From the NCBI GenBank assembly GCA_036023115.1, contig JAYKKT010000046.1:3923501-3987500 (forward strand): a DNA stretch of 64,000 nt. The letters run 5' to 3'. Position 1 is the first letter of the stretch; every line of letters starts with the position of its first letter. Of the stretch, positions 1 through 64,000 are shown in pieces. This DNA comes from Brasenia schreberi (Eukaryota; Streptophyta; Magnoliopsida; Nymphaeales; Cabombaceae). The position numbers were made by a program, and so were the translations under genes. The notes under the pieces are model-generated. The model did not search any database. It was given only the letters and a program-made list of their open reading frames with translations, and had not been told where the DNA came from.

Positions 1-1559
1 CAATACTTCTAATTCAATTATATGTTGTTGATCATACCAACCAGATGGTATAGATGTTTATAAATGTTCATGCAACAAATCACATTATACATTTGTCATT
101 ATCCATCTCTCTCTCCACCCTTTCTCTACGTATAGGTGTATAAATGCATAATGGTACTTTAATTCAAATCTATATCATTCATTGTTTCAAACGATCTGTG
201 AAAATGCTTGAGCAAGATTATGCACTTATCGGCACCTCTCTCTATATAACATAGTATGTGATAGCAGTATTACATGCTAACATGTCCAAACAAATCTCTA
301 CTTCTAATTTAGATGTGTGGTTGATACTTGCATTTTAAAAGCAAAAAATATGGTTTTACTTCTTATAAACATGTAATGTTGTTAGCAACGGTCATGTACT
401 CTCACTATATGCATGTATGCATAAAGAGAGAAAGTAATACATTAAAGAAAGGATCAAAGATGAGTGAGAAACTTAGAAAGAGCACCACAATATTATGAAA
501 ACATGTGTTAAGATTCATCCGCAGTTCAATAATTTATTATAAGTCAATGCTACATTGTATCGAGGGCCAACACTCGCTTCAAACTTATTTGCTTTGTTTG
601 CGATCGAGGTAACAAAGCACATTTAAGACAAAGTAGCTTGGCGAATGTTATTCTTCTATGATATTGTTTTGGCAAACGAGTCAAATGAAAAAATTATCGA
701 TAAACTCGCAGAGGAAAACATTCAAAATAAGTGTTTTGAAACTAAAAACAAAATATATGGTGTGTAAGTTTAAATAACATCGTCAAACTTAAAAGAAACG
801 ATATGGAAGTCCAAATTGTAAGGGATTGTACACCCAAATAGTTTATGTATTCAGGTTAGACTGTAAAAGTGGTAAAAATTTAATGGAGATATTATTTATA
901 AAGTAATTACTCGTTCACTAGAAGAGAGAGCTGCCTTGGGCATTTTGAGTAATAAGAAGGATCACCTAGGATAAAACAAGAGACATGTTTAAAATAGCTT
1001 ATACATATAGATATTCAATCAAAGGAAACTTCAATAAGGTTCAAGGAACAAAACAGTAAACACATCAAGAGAGGGTGAGAGAAAGAATACAAAGTGAAGA
1101 AATGATATCAAATTCTATATATCACGATATTTAATTATAAGTAAACTCCAATAAACACGATATAACTTTTTTGAGATAATTACCGATATGCTGTAAAGTG
1201 TTTTATAGCATCAAAATCTATATAAACAATGCATCGAAATCTATATAACTTAACCAATCTAATGTGGAAAAAGGCTTGATTGTTGTTATATATACTGTCA
1301 TACATGTACATCCACATCTACGTAATTGGATTGGATGCACAAATGAGAGGGTAATATTGAATTTTAGAAAATCACATCAGTGTTATTCAGATATCCATCG
1401 TATATCTGGGAACCAGGACCGGGATCCAATTATCACATCAAATACAGATTCGGACCAATCGGAATCGGATATGCATATCGGACACAGGAGATCAGTATCC
1501 CTGCCCGCATCCCAATATCGTCATTTGGATCCTGATAAGTTCTTAGAGTAAGCCAAGAC
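1..1559. other. Intergenic DNA upstream of CBP80
   Basis: AT-rich DNA with no convincing open reading frame or RNA gene. The 95-codon frame at 1264-1551 has no recognisable domain and is probably chance. I recognise no transposon ends here. Part of this stretch is likely to hold distal promoter elements of CBP80, but none can be named. Confidence 0.5.
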
Positions 1560-1733
1560 CCTATACAACGAGGGCAAAGTGCGAAAAAACCAAAAAACGA
1601 CTCCCCCGCGCAACGATCTCAGTCGAAACCCTAGAATCCCGCCATCGTTTCTTCCGCTTCTCCCTCTTCCTTTCCGGCCACTCTGGAATTCTCTGGCTAG
1701 TCGTCACCTATTCATTGTTGCTATCCAGACGGC
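1560..1733 (+). promoter_or_regulatory. CBP80 leader / proximal promoter with telo-box
   Basis: The 170 bp before the start codon become C-rich and pyrimidine-rich, as plant 5' leaders often do, and contain a telo-box (AAACCCTAG) at 1626-1634. Telo-boxes are common near the transcription start of plant genes for translation and RNA handling, which fits CBP80. No clear TATA box is visible. The transcription start itself cannot be placed from sequence. Confidence 0.45.
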
Positions 1734-48181
<46,448 letters not shown>

Positions 48182-49044
48182 TAGCGGTTTTGTGCTGCTG
48201 CATGGCTCTGTTTATTTCTAGGATCCTTCCTGTAACTTTAGTAACTTGGTGCATATGTAACGTTCTATGCATTTGTAGGCCCCCTTTTTTTGTGAGGTTG
48301 TCTACTACATGAAAATTATCGTACTTCAAGCGATAGTTTAGCTGGCCTAAGAACTATGAGCTAATGAAAATATGCTTTGAAGAATATTCAGTCCTACTAT
48401 GTTTGCCGATGATTCGACTTACTGACGTGGTCATTAATCTATTGTGAAATCTACACGGGGAGATCGCAGATCGAACATTTTGCTGATCCTTGCATACGTG
48501 ACTGCAGTTTTCCAGTAACGTTATTAGGGCTGGTAGACGGTCTGAGCTGTTGGTCTGGTTTGTGGTGATGATCTCGGTCATGTTTGCGATCTATGTGGGC
48601 GTCGCATGAGTATGAGCTGCGAAATCACGTTTTTGCTTCAGTTCGGTTTGTATATATTGAATAGACATGGCTGGCTTTGGTTCCTGTATATTTTGGAAAT
48701 GATGTTATCACCAAACAATTGGGTGCAGTGAATGTTGGAAAGTTTTACAAATAACTGTACAGGTAAAAATGAGAATTCATTTTCTACGGAAGATTATGAG
48801 AAAGAAAGGCGGTTCTCTAGTTTTGACATGTACAATGATCAGTTCATGTTCGTTTTGTGCTTGGTTTGGCTTAAACCAGCCAAGAGGGTGAACCAAAATG
48901 GAGTTCGAGTTAGAAGACGTCAGCCTTGTGGCCGTCGCTTGGCCTGCATTCGAGACCTAAACATGGTTTAGGAATTTGTTTTCTATACCTAGAAAGCAAA
49001 GTAGATAAACATGATTTGAACCTCCTATAAGTAGGAGTTAAGCC
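48182..49044. other. 3' flank of CBP80
   Basis: Likely holds the 3' untranslated region in its first few hundred bases. No canonical AATAAA was seen. No gene or element recognised in the rest. Confidence 0.4.
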
Positions 49045-49725
49045 TGATTGCTGCCCGATATACCCCATTTAACTGCTCGACCATCAATCTCTCAAATTCT
49101 TCCATCTTGGCGGGCTCTTAGATCATTGTGGCCGTATGACTATTTTCCTAAATACACTGAAATCCGGTGGTTGAACATGGCAGAAAAGGAAGCGCTCTCC
49201 AGGAAACATTCTGCCGACAGGGAAATATTTAATGGCAAGAAACAATGACCAGAAATGAGTGTAGTACAAGAAATGAGTAGTGCAGGGATTTTGGATGCAC
49301 AGTCACTAAAGATCGGTGGGATGCCTTGGACGAGATCAGAGTAAAGGAGTGCAAGGTCGGGAATCTATTGAATGCTTGAATTTTTGGATACGTGGTGACC
49401 AAAGATCGGTGGGATGCCTTGGACGAGCTCATAGTAAAAGAGTGCAAGGTCGAGAATCTGCTAAATGCTTGGATTGTTGGCTAATTCTCTAATCTTCTCC
49501 AACATGTACTTGTGGCGGTGTAGGTAGCTCCCTATGTAGATGATGAGCATACGTATAGCAGCAAAGGCTAATGGCAGGTGACCTCCTTGGTCGAATTTAT
49601 AGAGCACCAAGCTCAAGCCGCATAATTCAACTGATAATATATCGTAATATGTGCAACAATCCAAAAAACGCTCATCTTCTATATCATCACCATTATTAGT
49701 ACAAGGAAGGCAGATGTAAGGACTT

Positions 49726-49802
<77 letters not shown>

Positions 49803-49840
49803 CTTGAGTCAAGGAAGAAGCAGCCTTTTGAAGTCTGGAA
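49045..49840 (-). pseudogene. HAK potassium transporter pseudogene (exon 8 part plus exon 4 part)
   Basis: Degraded copy of part of the intact gene at 53686-59457, same strand. From 49045 to about 49724 it matches exon 8 from the VFRCIVRYGYTDLR region back to the first membrane segment; the best piece is LYKFDQGGHLPLAFA. Two copies of a 93-bp unit (49289-49381, 49382-49474) repeat the region around GIPPIFSH. An (AG)n tract (49727-49799) then joins directly to sequence matching the 3' part of exon 4 and its donor (ACCTTGAGTCAAGGAAGAAG, about 49801-49838). Exons 5-7 and intervening introns are missing; stops and frameshifts abound. Confidence 0.85.
49727..49799. repeat. (AG)n microsatellite at the pseudogene junction
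   Basis: About 73 bp of GA repeats that correspond to the (GA)n at 57404-57462 in intron 4 of the intact HAK gene. Confidence 0.92.
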
Positions 49841-50125
49841 TATATGCAACATATAAAGCGTGCGAGACTTGAACGACTTTCGAGAGCTTGGCGAAATGAT
49901 TACTAAGTCTACCTAGTGACCTGAGCATGGGTAAAGCTCACTTATACATGAATTGGTTACTGAATTGCACTTAATTTGTTGTCATTTACGAGGGGATCCA
50001 TTGGCTCCACTTACTGAGTGCCAACCATGGTGAACACTGTCATCAAGTTCCTCTACATGGTTATGTTGACTTACTCCCACAAAAAGATTCAACTATTTTT
50101 TTGTTTTTTTTGTTGGAATTCACAT

Positions 50126-50132
<7 letters not shown>

Positions 50133-50158
<26 letters not shown>
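50133..50158. repeat. Short (TA)n tract
   Basis: About 26 bp of TA repeats in intergenic DNA. Confidence 0.9.
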
Positions 50159-50162
<4 letters not shown>

Positions 50163-51132
50163 GCGGTAAATAATTTCATCTTTTTTTTGGTCAGACACAA
50201 TGGAAACCACAACCGGGTCAATGCAGGCAAGAAACTCTTTGCACTCAAGTCCAATGTACTATAGCGTAAAACAAGCAGACTAGTTTTTCTTTTCACAAAA
50301 CTAATCTGGTAAAAAATACTGGGAATACTCTGTGTGTGTGTGATGGATTCAAGCAATTAAACCTGGTAAATGATTACGCTAATGGAAGTCTTTGCAGTAT
50401 ATCAGCAAAGAGTGGTTCTCACGACAGAATCCCACATTGAACCTTTAATTTGATGTACTATGAACTCTGTCCAGATATCACCAAAATCACCAGGCCAATC
50501 AAAGTAGGTGTTTGAATCATTTTGTGTTTATCGAAAGCTATCTTGAAGAGAAAAAGAACTCATTTTAGCTTACTTTTCGCAATATTGCATTCACAAAAAA
50601 TAACCATTATATTCATGCTTCTCTACTACATAATTGTTGACAGTTTCAAGCCCTACCAGCTCATGAGAAGTGCTGAAATTCAACTAAGCCAAACCGATCC
50701 CAAGCTTTCTCAAGCACTAACTGGGCTCGGCGTCCTGAAATTCAAAGATAAAAATATAGTCTCAATTGGAAAGTCGGGGGGATCAGTTTTCTAGTTGAGC
50801 AGCGAAACAGGGGATGGAAAAGCCCCATGCATAATAGTCCCGTACACTTTCTCTTGTTAGTTTAATTTCCAAAAGAAGATTTTTTTGGGAAATTTGTCAA
50901 TAAATTAAGCTGTGTATTCTTTTCTCAATACATGTTTCGATGAACCCAATAGATCGAATTTTCATAAGAAAATTATTCAAGCTGGACAGTTGACATCTAA
51001 TAAATGTAGGGTGCCCCCTATGGTTTATGAAATTAAAACCAAGCCAATTGGCTAATTTCCGATTAAGATCCACAAATTTTTGAGTGAAAATCTTTGACAT
51101 TTTTCTGGTTATTTTTCATATTCTTTTGTTGG

Positions 51133-51135
<3 letters not shown>

Positions 51136-51221
<86 letters not shown>
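51136..51221. repeat. (TA)n microsatellite
   Basis: About 86 bp of TA repeats, first of three such tracts within 500 bp. Confidence 0.95.
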
Positions 51222-51223
<2 letters not shown>

Positions 51224-51341
51224 GGAATGCTAAGGTCCCTCAAGACTACATGTTCACAATGATGGTTGTTCGGTAAAGGGCAATCAATGGTTGAAATTGA
51301 TGAAAAAAGTAAAAAGGCAACTTGTAATTGCTTTTGTATAA

Positions 51342-51468
<127 letters not shown>

Positions 51469-51535
51469 TATAAGTCTCAACATATATATATGCACATATA
51501 TATACATATATATACACATACACATACATATACAT

Positions 51536-51540
<5 letters not shown>

Positions 51541-51608
<68 letters not shown>
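51541..51608. repeat. (TA)n microsatellite
   Basis: About 68 bp of TA repeats preceded by degenerate CATATA/CACATA units. Confidence 0.95.
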
Positions 51609-51610
<2 letters not shown>

Positions 51611-53560
51611 CTTTCCATGTTTTTGTTTATATTTTCGTTGTTGAACATTAAGAAGCCGGTCCCAAACCCACATTAGAAAGGAAGATATCTTAGTAACTGA
51701 CAACTAACATAAAACTTTGCAGAGCTTTTCCTCGATGTAGCACCTTTGCAATATCAATGCACTGGATCCCATTGTAACTCCAAAGATAATAAGTGTGTGG
51801 GAGCAAGAGTAGTACTACCAATGGTTGCCCATGGGTAAGGCCCTGGAAACCCACGTTAGCCGCGGCCAATTTTTAAGTTCAATATAGTATCAATTTTATA
51901 GGCCACAAAACTTTTAGACTATTTTTTAGACCCAAAAACTTTAAGTCATATCCGGTAATGAATTTTCGCTTTAGACCTCAACTTGTGTTGAGCTATTACT
52001 GGGTACTAAGATGAGTGACTGCTTATATGTCTGCCTTCTAACCGAGCCACATCTAGTATGGAAAAAGACTTGTTAGTATTAATATTAAGGTATAGAAGAG
52101 ATGATCGGACCTCATTATAGCAACAAGCTGATTTGACGTGCCCATGTTGCAAAACAACTTAAGTATTTTCTGACCTCATTATATGTCTGTCACAAATGAA
52201 CATTTTTTATTTGATAACAAGAATTTTTTTTACGTAGTGGTGGATAACAAAGGTTTCAAAATCATAAATTCTACCCCAGCATGGGTAAAGCTCACTTATA
52301 CATGAGATCACTAAGTCTACCTAGTGATCTGAGCATGGGTAAAGCTCACTTCTTAGAGTACATGGATCCACTCTCTTTACGGTGGTATGGGACATCATCG
52401 AATGGTGGACGATTACATTCGTTAATGGTAGCTCATGGGTCTTAGTGGGTATCAGTGAGCCACCAGTCGGTATGGATTTGTAATCCTAACCGTTGAAACG
52501 TGTGTCATTGGGATAAGAAGGTTATGGGTTTTCGGATGGATGTGCCGGTGATGCTAACTCATTGGCTATTTTGTTGGTCATACGTTCTCACATACAGCTT
52601 GTATTTGGTAGTTCAGGTTGTATTATACGACACACCTAGGTTTAGCAAGAGTAAAGAGTATTTTAAAAAAAAAAGAGTTTGATAGTGATTTGGATACTTA
52701 AAATGAAAATGTATTATGAACTATTATGAATGCTATGAGACTGGGAGATGTCTCAAGTGAGAGAATATGATTTGAGATTGTTTTTATAATTGTGTGAAAG
52801 TATGACCCTATCAGTGTGTTTTTCGAAAACTTTTGTCCTATATACTCAGGGATAGGACTTGATGCGCTATTTTACATTCCGTCAAGATCTGAAATCTAAT
52901 TAGACTGTGTGGTGGCTATCAGAGACCACATATCGAGATAGGAGGAGGGATTGAGGGCCTTCTATGACGTGATTGTGGTTTGATACGATAGTGGTCATCA
53001 TTCCAAAATTAAATTTCATTATTCAAATGTGTTTGATTATGCATATTTTAGCCAATAATATTTATTTAAAACTGTGATAAGTTGTATTTTCATATATGAT
53101 TTAAAAATTTATTTAGTGTGCTTATAATTGTAAAGACCCACATTCATCTATAAGTATAATTGTTTGTGCTCATAATTTATTATATGAAAGGAATAAGATA
53201 ATAACATCATTGAGAGACATAGAGGTGACACATAGACACATAGATGATACCTATAGTCATGTGATGGTTAGTTTTGTACTATTTTTTTTGTTATACTTGA
53301 TTGTAAATAAATAGATATATGTTTATTACATTTTGAATTATATGGGTTATCACCATTAAATTTTCAAACTATCTACCACGTCACATGGACGGGGCCTATG
53401 TATTGTGCGGGAAAAGCATTCATATTTTGTAAGCATGAACTAAAGATCATCATTTCAGTCTCCATCGGTTTTATCACGGTAAAAGTTTTGCCCAATTCAA
53501 TAAAGCCAATGAACAAGGCCCCTTGTTTTTCCTTATTCCAAAAACTAGTTAGCATTTTCC

Positions 53561-53566
53561 TTTATT
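53561..53566 (-). terminator. Candidate HAK poly(A) signal
   Basis: AATAAA on minus, about 120 nt after the HAK stop codon. Plant signals are loose, so this is only a candidate. Confidence 0.3.
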
Positions 53567-53685
53567 ATTCTCTAATTGTTTACGTAATTTAGGTACTGCA
53601 CAGACTCATAATCTTGGATGCAGCAATAAACCATTACACAGCAAAATCTTCATCAAAATAATTGCCTGGTTAGGATGGCCTCTTT

Positions 53686-59457
<5,772 letters not shown>

Positions 59458-59533
59458 CTTGGTGATTCGTTCCGTATGCGAAACACACACACACAGAGGA
59501 GATCTCGAGGATCCTAACGGTCCCCCGCCTCAG

Positions 59534-59543
59534 TATTTATATA
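59534..59543 (-). promoter_or_regulatory. TATA box of the HAK gene
   Basis: TATATAAATA on minus, 77 bp upstream of the start codon. Transcription should begin about 30 bp downstream, leaving a leader of roughly 45 nt. Confidence 0.7.
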
Positions 59544-59544
59544 C

Positions 59545-59858
59545 GAATTCTGTTCACACTTCTCCGTTGACATTTCGCCTTATGCCACAAAACGCAAGAG
59601 AGAGAACACAAGATTGAGGTGACTTGGGTGAGAGGGAGAGAGAGAGAGGCCGGACACGATTTTGAGAGGCAGTCGGACACGATTTTACCGTGAGAAAGAA
59701 CACACGTAGTTCATCCGGCAGGCCGACCCAGACCCGAACCAACCCCATTATATATTTGTGAACATCTATGCACCCACACCACAACACATAATATATTTAT
59801 ATATGTTATATGTGTTATTTATGTATGTAACTATATAAGGGGTTAGAGTGTGGTGGAG

Positions 59859-59900
<42 letters not shown>

Positions 59901-60010
59901 CTGTATATGTTATTTATGTACGTAATGGATGTTATAAATCTGATTACAAATCAAACAATCGAAACCATTACTTCTAATTCAAACAACAACTCAAGTTTTG
60001 CACCAAAAGT
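59545..60010. other. Upstream region of the HAK gene
   Basis: Distal promoter region on minus. Contains GAGAGAG runs near 59590 and 59630 and a (TA)n tract at 59863-59892. No further motif can be named. Confidence 0.4.
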
Positions 60011-60120
60011 GTTAGCTCAACTGACAGGACGCTGTGACACCTTCTGCTGGTGGGGAGTTCAAATCCTGGGGTTGTATGTGTGTGTTAGGCTTGGGCGTCC
60101 CTTTGTAACAAAAGAAAAAG
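60011..60120 (+). mobile_element. tRNA-derived SINE candidate
   Basis: TTAGCTCAACTGACAGG (A-box-like) and, about 30 bp on, GAGTTCAAATCCTGG (B-box-like) form a tRNA-like RNA polymerase III promoter, followed by a short unrelated part and an A-rich end. No clear target duplication. Confidence 0.5.
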
Positions 60121-60928
60121 ATAAGGTTTTGGAAGTCCAAACTGGACGGGATCTTCATTTCAGTATCCATCAGTTATCGCCGAAAACTGCGAAACGATAA
60201 TCTAATCAATTTTATTGACTTATTTCTAATAATGCAAATCAAATGAAAACGCAACACGATGCTCTTTCTCTCTGTCTCTCCGTGTGTGTGTGTGTACGAA
60301 CCCTCAGTTCGATTCGTGCCGTATAGTCAAATTAACTGATTCAAAATTAAACTTGTACGGAAAATCGCAAGCCAACGATTCCTGCTGAATAAAGTAAGCA
60401 AAGTTTGCATTTTCACGCTTATATGCATTTGAATATCTTGGAAGGTAGTCATCATTTTCATTGACCAAGATAGAAATATGCAAAAATAAGATATCTATAT
60501 ATATATATTGAAACATATGTACTGCTAAATTATTCTCAATGATCCCAACAGTCCACAAAGTGATGGATTGTTGAAATAAAAATTGACTTTTACACAATTA
60601 AAAGCTAACTTTTGGCTTCTTGTTCTCCATCATCCATCCCTTTTGTGATGGGATAGTTTAGATCATTGAGGATATTGATTTCATGTGTGCATATTTCACA
60701 AGATATATATGTAGACAAAGAGAGCTCTCCAAAAGTTTTATGATATGAGAGAGAGTCTAGATTTAGAGAACCTACAAACATATAAAATCATAAGGATCCA
60801 TCACAACCTTTCAATATTTGAGATGAAGGATTAAGGTGACAAAATAGAAAGTATTTAATACATTTAGTTCAAATCTCCAACATTGAGTGGAATGATGAGT
60901 TTATCACATAGGTTACATAAATCTAGAT

Positions 60929-61063
<135 letters not shown>

Positions 61064-61239
61064 ATCCATGTGTGCATCCGTCCATGCTTGAATACTCTCA
61101 AAGATTTTGTAGGTGCACTAAATGCACTTGGTAATATTTTTTTTTTTTTGCTTTAAAGAACTCAACTGTTAATCTTAAAGATCAAAGTTGAGATCTTTAA
61201 AAAGATTAGAGTAATAGATGAGTGTACTTATGGGCTAAG

Positions 61240-61240
<1 letters not shown>

Positions 61241-61315
<75 letters not shown>
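61241..61315. repeat. (CT)n(TA)n compound microsatellite
   Basis: About 30 bp CT then about 45 bp TA. Confidence 0.93.
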
Positions 61316-62605
61316 CTGCCCTTCATGGGTGATGAAGGCTCCATCTTCATCACATATCAAGGGGAATCAAATGGTAATATATATACACACACACACTACA
61401 CTATACTATACCTGTGTAGATTGTAAAGGAGACATCTTCATATGAGCTCCTCGTCTTTTTGCTCTTATGACCCACGAAAAATAGGAACTTATGCTTGGCC
61501 AGACTCAACATAAAACATGAGGTCAAGCTTAACTGGATACCTCATCTTGTTAGTTCAAACCAGTGGGCCAGAATAGAGAGCCAAGTCAAATTCTACTCAC
61601 CATGAGGTCCATGTGGTGCAGTTTCTTAGTATTGAATATTTCTCAGGATTTGAATGGGACTCTCTATTGCGGTATGACCCTATCTTAATTAATTATGGGT
61701 CTGGATTTTGTCATGTCCAAAAGGATATGGGTGTATATTGGAGCACTATATTGGCATTTCTTAAATAGAATTTTTCATGCATTAAGAAACTTTAAATACC
61801 TTCCTTAAACAGTTTGGAAAAATTTATTGAAATTTCATATTACTTTTACCAATTATATACTATAAAAGAATATATCTGTGGTTTTATTATTAGAAATTTG
61901 TGCTACAGTCCACTCTTACCTCTATACAACTAATTGGCCCGAGGCTGATTCCTGTCTAGAGTCATACTGGAGAAATTTAGTACTTTCCTACTTCAGATAC
62001 CAACGTACAAAACTATTTTAAATATATGATTTGCCAAGCTTCACCACATATATATATATATATATAAAATTTGTCAACGATATTATAAAATGATATTCCC
62101 GTTACCAGTGTGCAATCTAGCCACCAAGCGTAGAAAATTAATTTTACTTAATAAATTATCATATTATATCTTATCATGCCTTAGAAAAGTTAACTTTAGG
62201 ATCACAAATCCTTGACTTCATGAGTTGCTCACGTAGCACATAGGAATCGGTAATGAAGTTGAAAGTTTGAGAGTGAGACAACTCAAAAGAAGATCCAAAG
62301 TATCAGTCCTTTTTGTACAAAGAGTACAACACTCACCGGTTAAGAATGCATTATTGTTATTCCTTTCTTTTTGTTTGCCCGATTTACCTTTTCTGGGTGG
62401 TATCACTTGCTGATTTGATGAGTTCACTTGTGGCATCTAAATGAATCTGCTGTCTGAGATTCGAACCAACAACTGCTTCACTTTGATCTCCGTGGTGTGC
62501 TGCAGGCTCGTTTGATTTATAGAAGCTGAGCATGAAGCTACATGTTTGGCTCAGCTCGGTTAGGATCATACTAGCTCATTTAGTTGTTGTTGCGTGTGCA
62601 CGTCC

Positions 62606-62638
<33 letters not shown>

Positions 62639-62922
62639 AATATATATAAAGAGAGATAGAGAGGTAGTGTTAAATGCTTAATGTTCTTATGTGCATAAAA
62701 TGCTTAAATATCTTTATGATTGATCTTTGAGATTAATGATAGATATTTGAATTTCTTTGTATTTAATACACACTACGGCTTATTAAATGTAAAGTACAAA
62801 TAATACTTTTAATTCAAATCTTCACTGTTTGGTTTTAAAAACTAAACAATGGAGAAGCTTAAGCATTTTTATGTATCTAAGGATATTATACATTTACAAC
62901 TACCTCTCCCTCTCTCTCTCTC

Positions 62923-62955
<33 letters not shown>

Positions 62956-64000
62956 TTGTAACGTGTACACACACATGCTGACAGTATGATCTATGTAAAT
63001 AAAGTATGATTAATGTAAATAAACTAATCTTTCAGTTTCACAAGAAAACTGCAGAAAGAAGTGACTTAACTTGTAATGAACAAACTAATGTTTACTCAAG
63101 ATTAAGTATGTAACGTGTACACACACATTTTAAATTATTATCGTTATCATTATTATTATTGTTATTTTATTTTTGGGGAGCAAATTTGTTGTCATGAGTT
63201 CAAAACCCGGGGCTCACCTGGCTAAGGGGTGGGCTAGCAAGTTAAAGGTCACGAGTTACTCGTTGGCTTGGCCTTCCCATTTCACCAGAAGAGGGATCTT
63301 CAGCCAGTGTTCATTTTAGCAAATAAGTCCATAAGCTCAAATTTGAATAAGACAGGGATATATCAAGCAGACGTAGTTCCCAACAGCGAAGCAATTGACA
63401 TATTGTGAAGCTTACATAGGTATTAGTACGTAGATGAAGCCACAAATTCAGAGGATGACGTGCTTGCTTTGCTACCGTATACCAAGCTGATGTTTTAGAC
63501 TCATCAATTTAGAAGTTTGTTTTGTCCAATTGATGATAAAACCACGTCGGTTCACAAATATTTCCCTTATTTTTGTTTATTTATTTGAGATGTAGTTGGA
63601 TAATAATACTTTGGGGGCAATATTCACCACAAATATTTTCCCCTTACTTTTAAGCATTTTTGTAATTTTCCATATTTTTTTACCATACCAGCTTATTTAA
63701 TCCAACATGATCAAACCAACATAATTGGTTCTCAATTTCAGGAAACCAAATCATAGCAACTAAGAAAACTTACATATATGCGAAAGTTTCCATTTCAATT
63801 GGTGTCTATCGTGTCTTGATTTCAAGCTTCAAATTTTGAATCAAACCATTGAAAAGAATATTACAAGCCCAAGAAATCCAACTCAAACTACTGGTTCGTA
63901 TTGGTTCAATCGTTTCGTATTGCTTCATTGAATACCCTTGTTACTTTATGAGAATAACACTGTTTTATAAGACTGCCACAGAACTTCAAAATGAGAGGCG

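Noticed and set aside
59458..59490. N-terminal extension of HAK from an upstream in-frame GTG
   Set aside because: No ATG is present there, and the first ATG at 59457 gives a family-typical N-terminus with a normal leader behind the TATA box.
60011..60083. Functional tRNA gene
   Set aside because: Boxes A and B are tRNA-like but the stretch does not pair into a proper acceptor stem or cloverleaf by eye.
63180..63300. Second SINE around GAGTTCAAAACCCGG
   Set aside because: Only a B-box-like motif; no A-box, tail or target duplication seen.

Overview
This window is nuclear DNA of a flowering plant. Two intron-rich genes of typical plant families can be reconstructed exon by exon with GT-AG junctions, and the space around and inside them is filled with plant-type transposons (Ty1/copia LTR elements, an RTE-type LINE and its truncated copies, hAT-like DNA elements) and long (TA)n, (AG)n and (TG)n microsatellites. 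The lineage cannot be fixed from the sequence. Very large transposon-filled introns occur in several early-diverging angiosperm and basal eudicot genomes.

Layout: (1) 1-1733, upstream intergenic DNA and the leader of the first gene. (2) 1734-48181, plus strand: CBP80/ABH1, the large subunit of the nuclear cap-binding complex. Its 19 exons encode an intact 864-residue protein spread over 46.4 kb. Introns 10, 12 and 13 (12.3, 8.4 and 4.1 kb) carry nested retrotransposons and DNA transposons. Introns 7 and 16 each carry a solo LTR with an exact 5-bp target duplication. Intron 5 carries two 47-bp LINE-tail insertions. (3) 48182-53685, intergenic DNA with a decayed, internally deleted fragment of a HAK potassium transporter and long microsatellites. 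(4) 53686-59457, minus strand: an intact 8-exon, 791-residue HAK5-like potassium transporter with a TATA box about 77 bp upstream of its start codon. (5) 59545-64000, intergenic DNA with microsatellites and one tRNA-like SINE candidate.

The two genes are convergent (tail to tail). They belong to unrelated processes: RNA cap binding, splicing and microRNA processing for CBP80, and potassium uptake across the plasma membrane for HAK. The HAK pseudogene between them has the same orientation as the intact gene, which suggests an old tandem duplication followed by decay.

The best targets for a second look are the LINE-family insertions with long target duplications (two of 47 bp and a 210-bp element made of the two LINE ends), the DNA transposon nested in another with an exact 8-bp target duplication, the HAK pseudogene whose deletion edge is an (AG)n tract, and the (CT)n tracts next to the splice donors of the HAK gene. 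I found no previously undescribed protein system.
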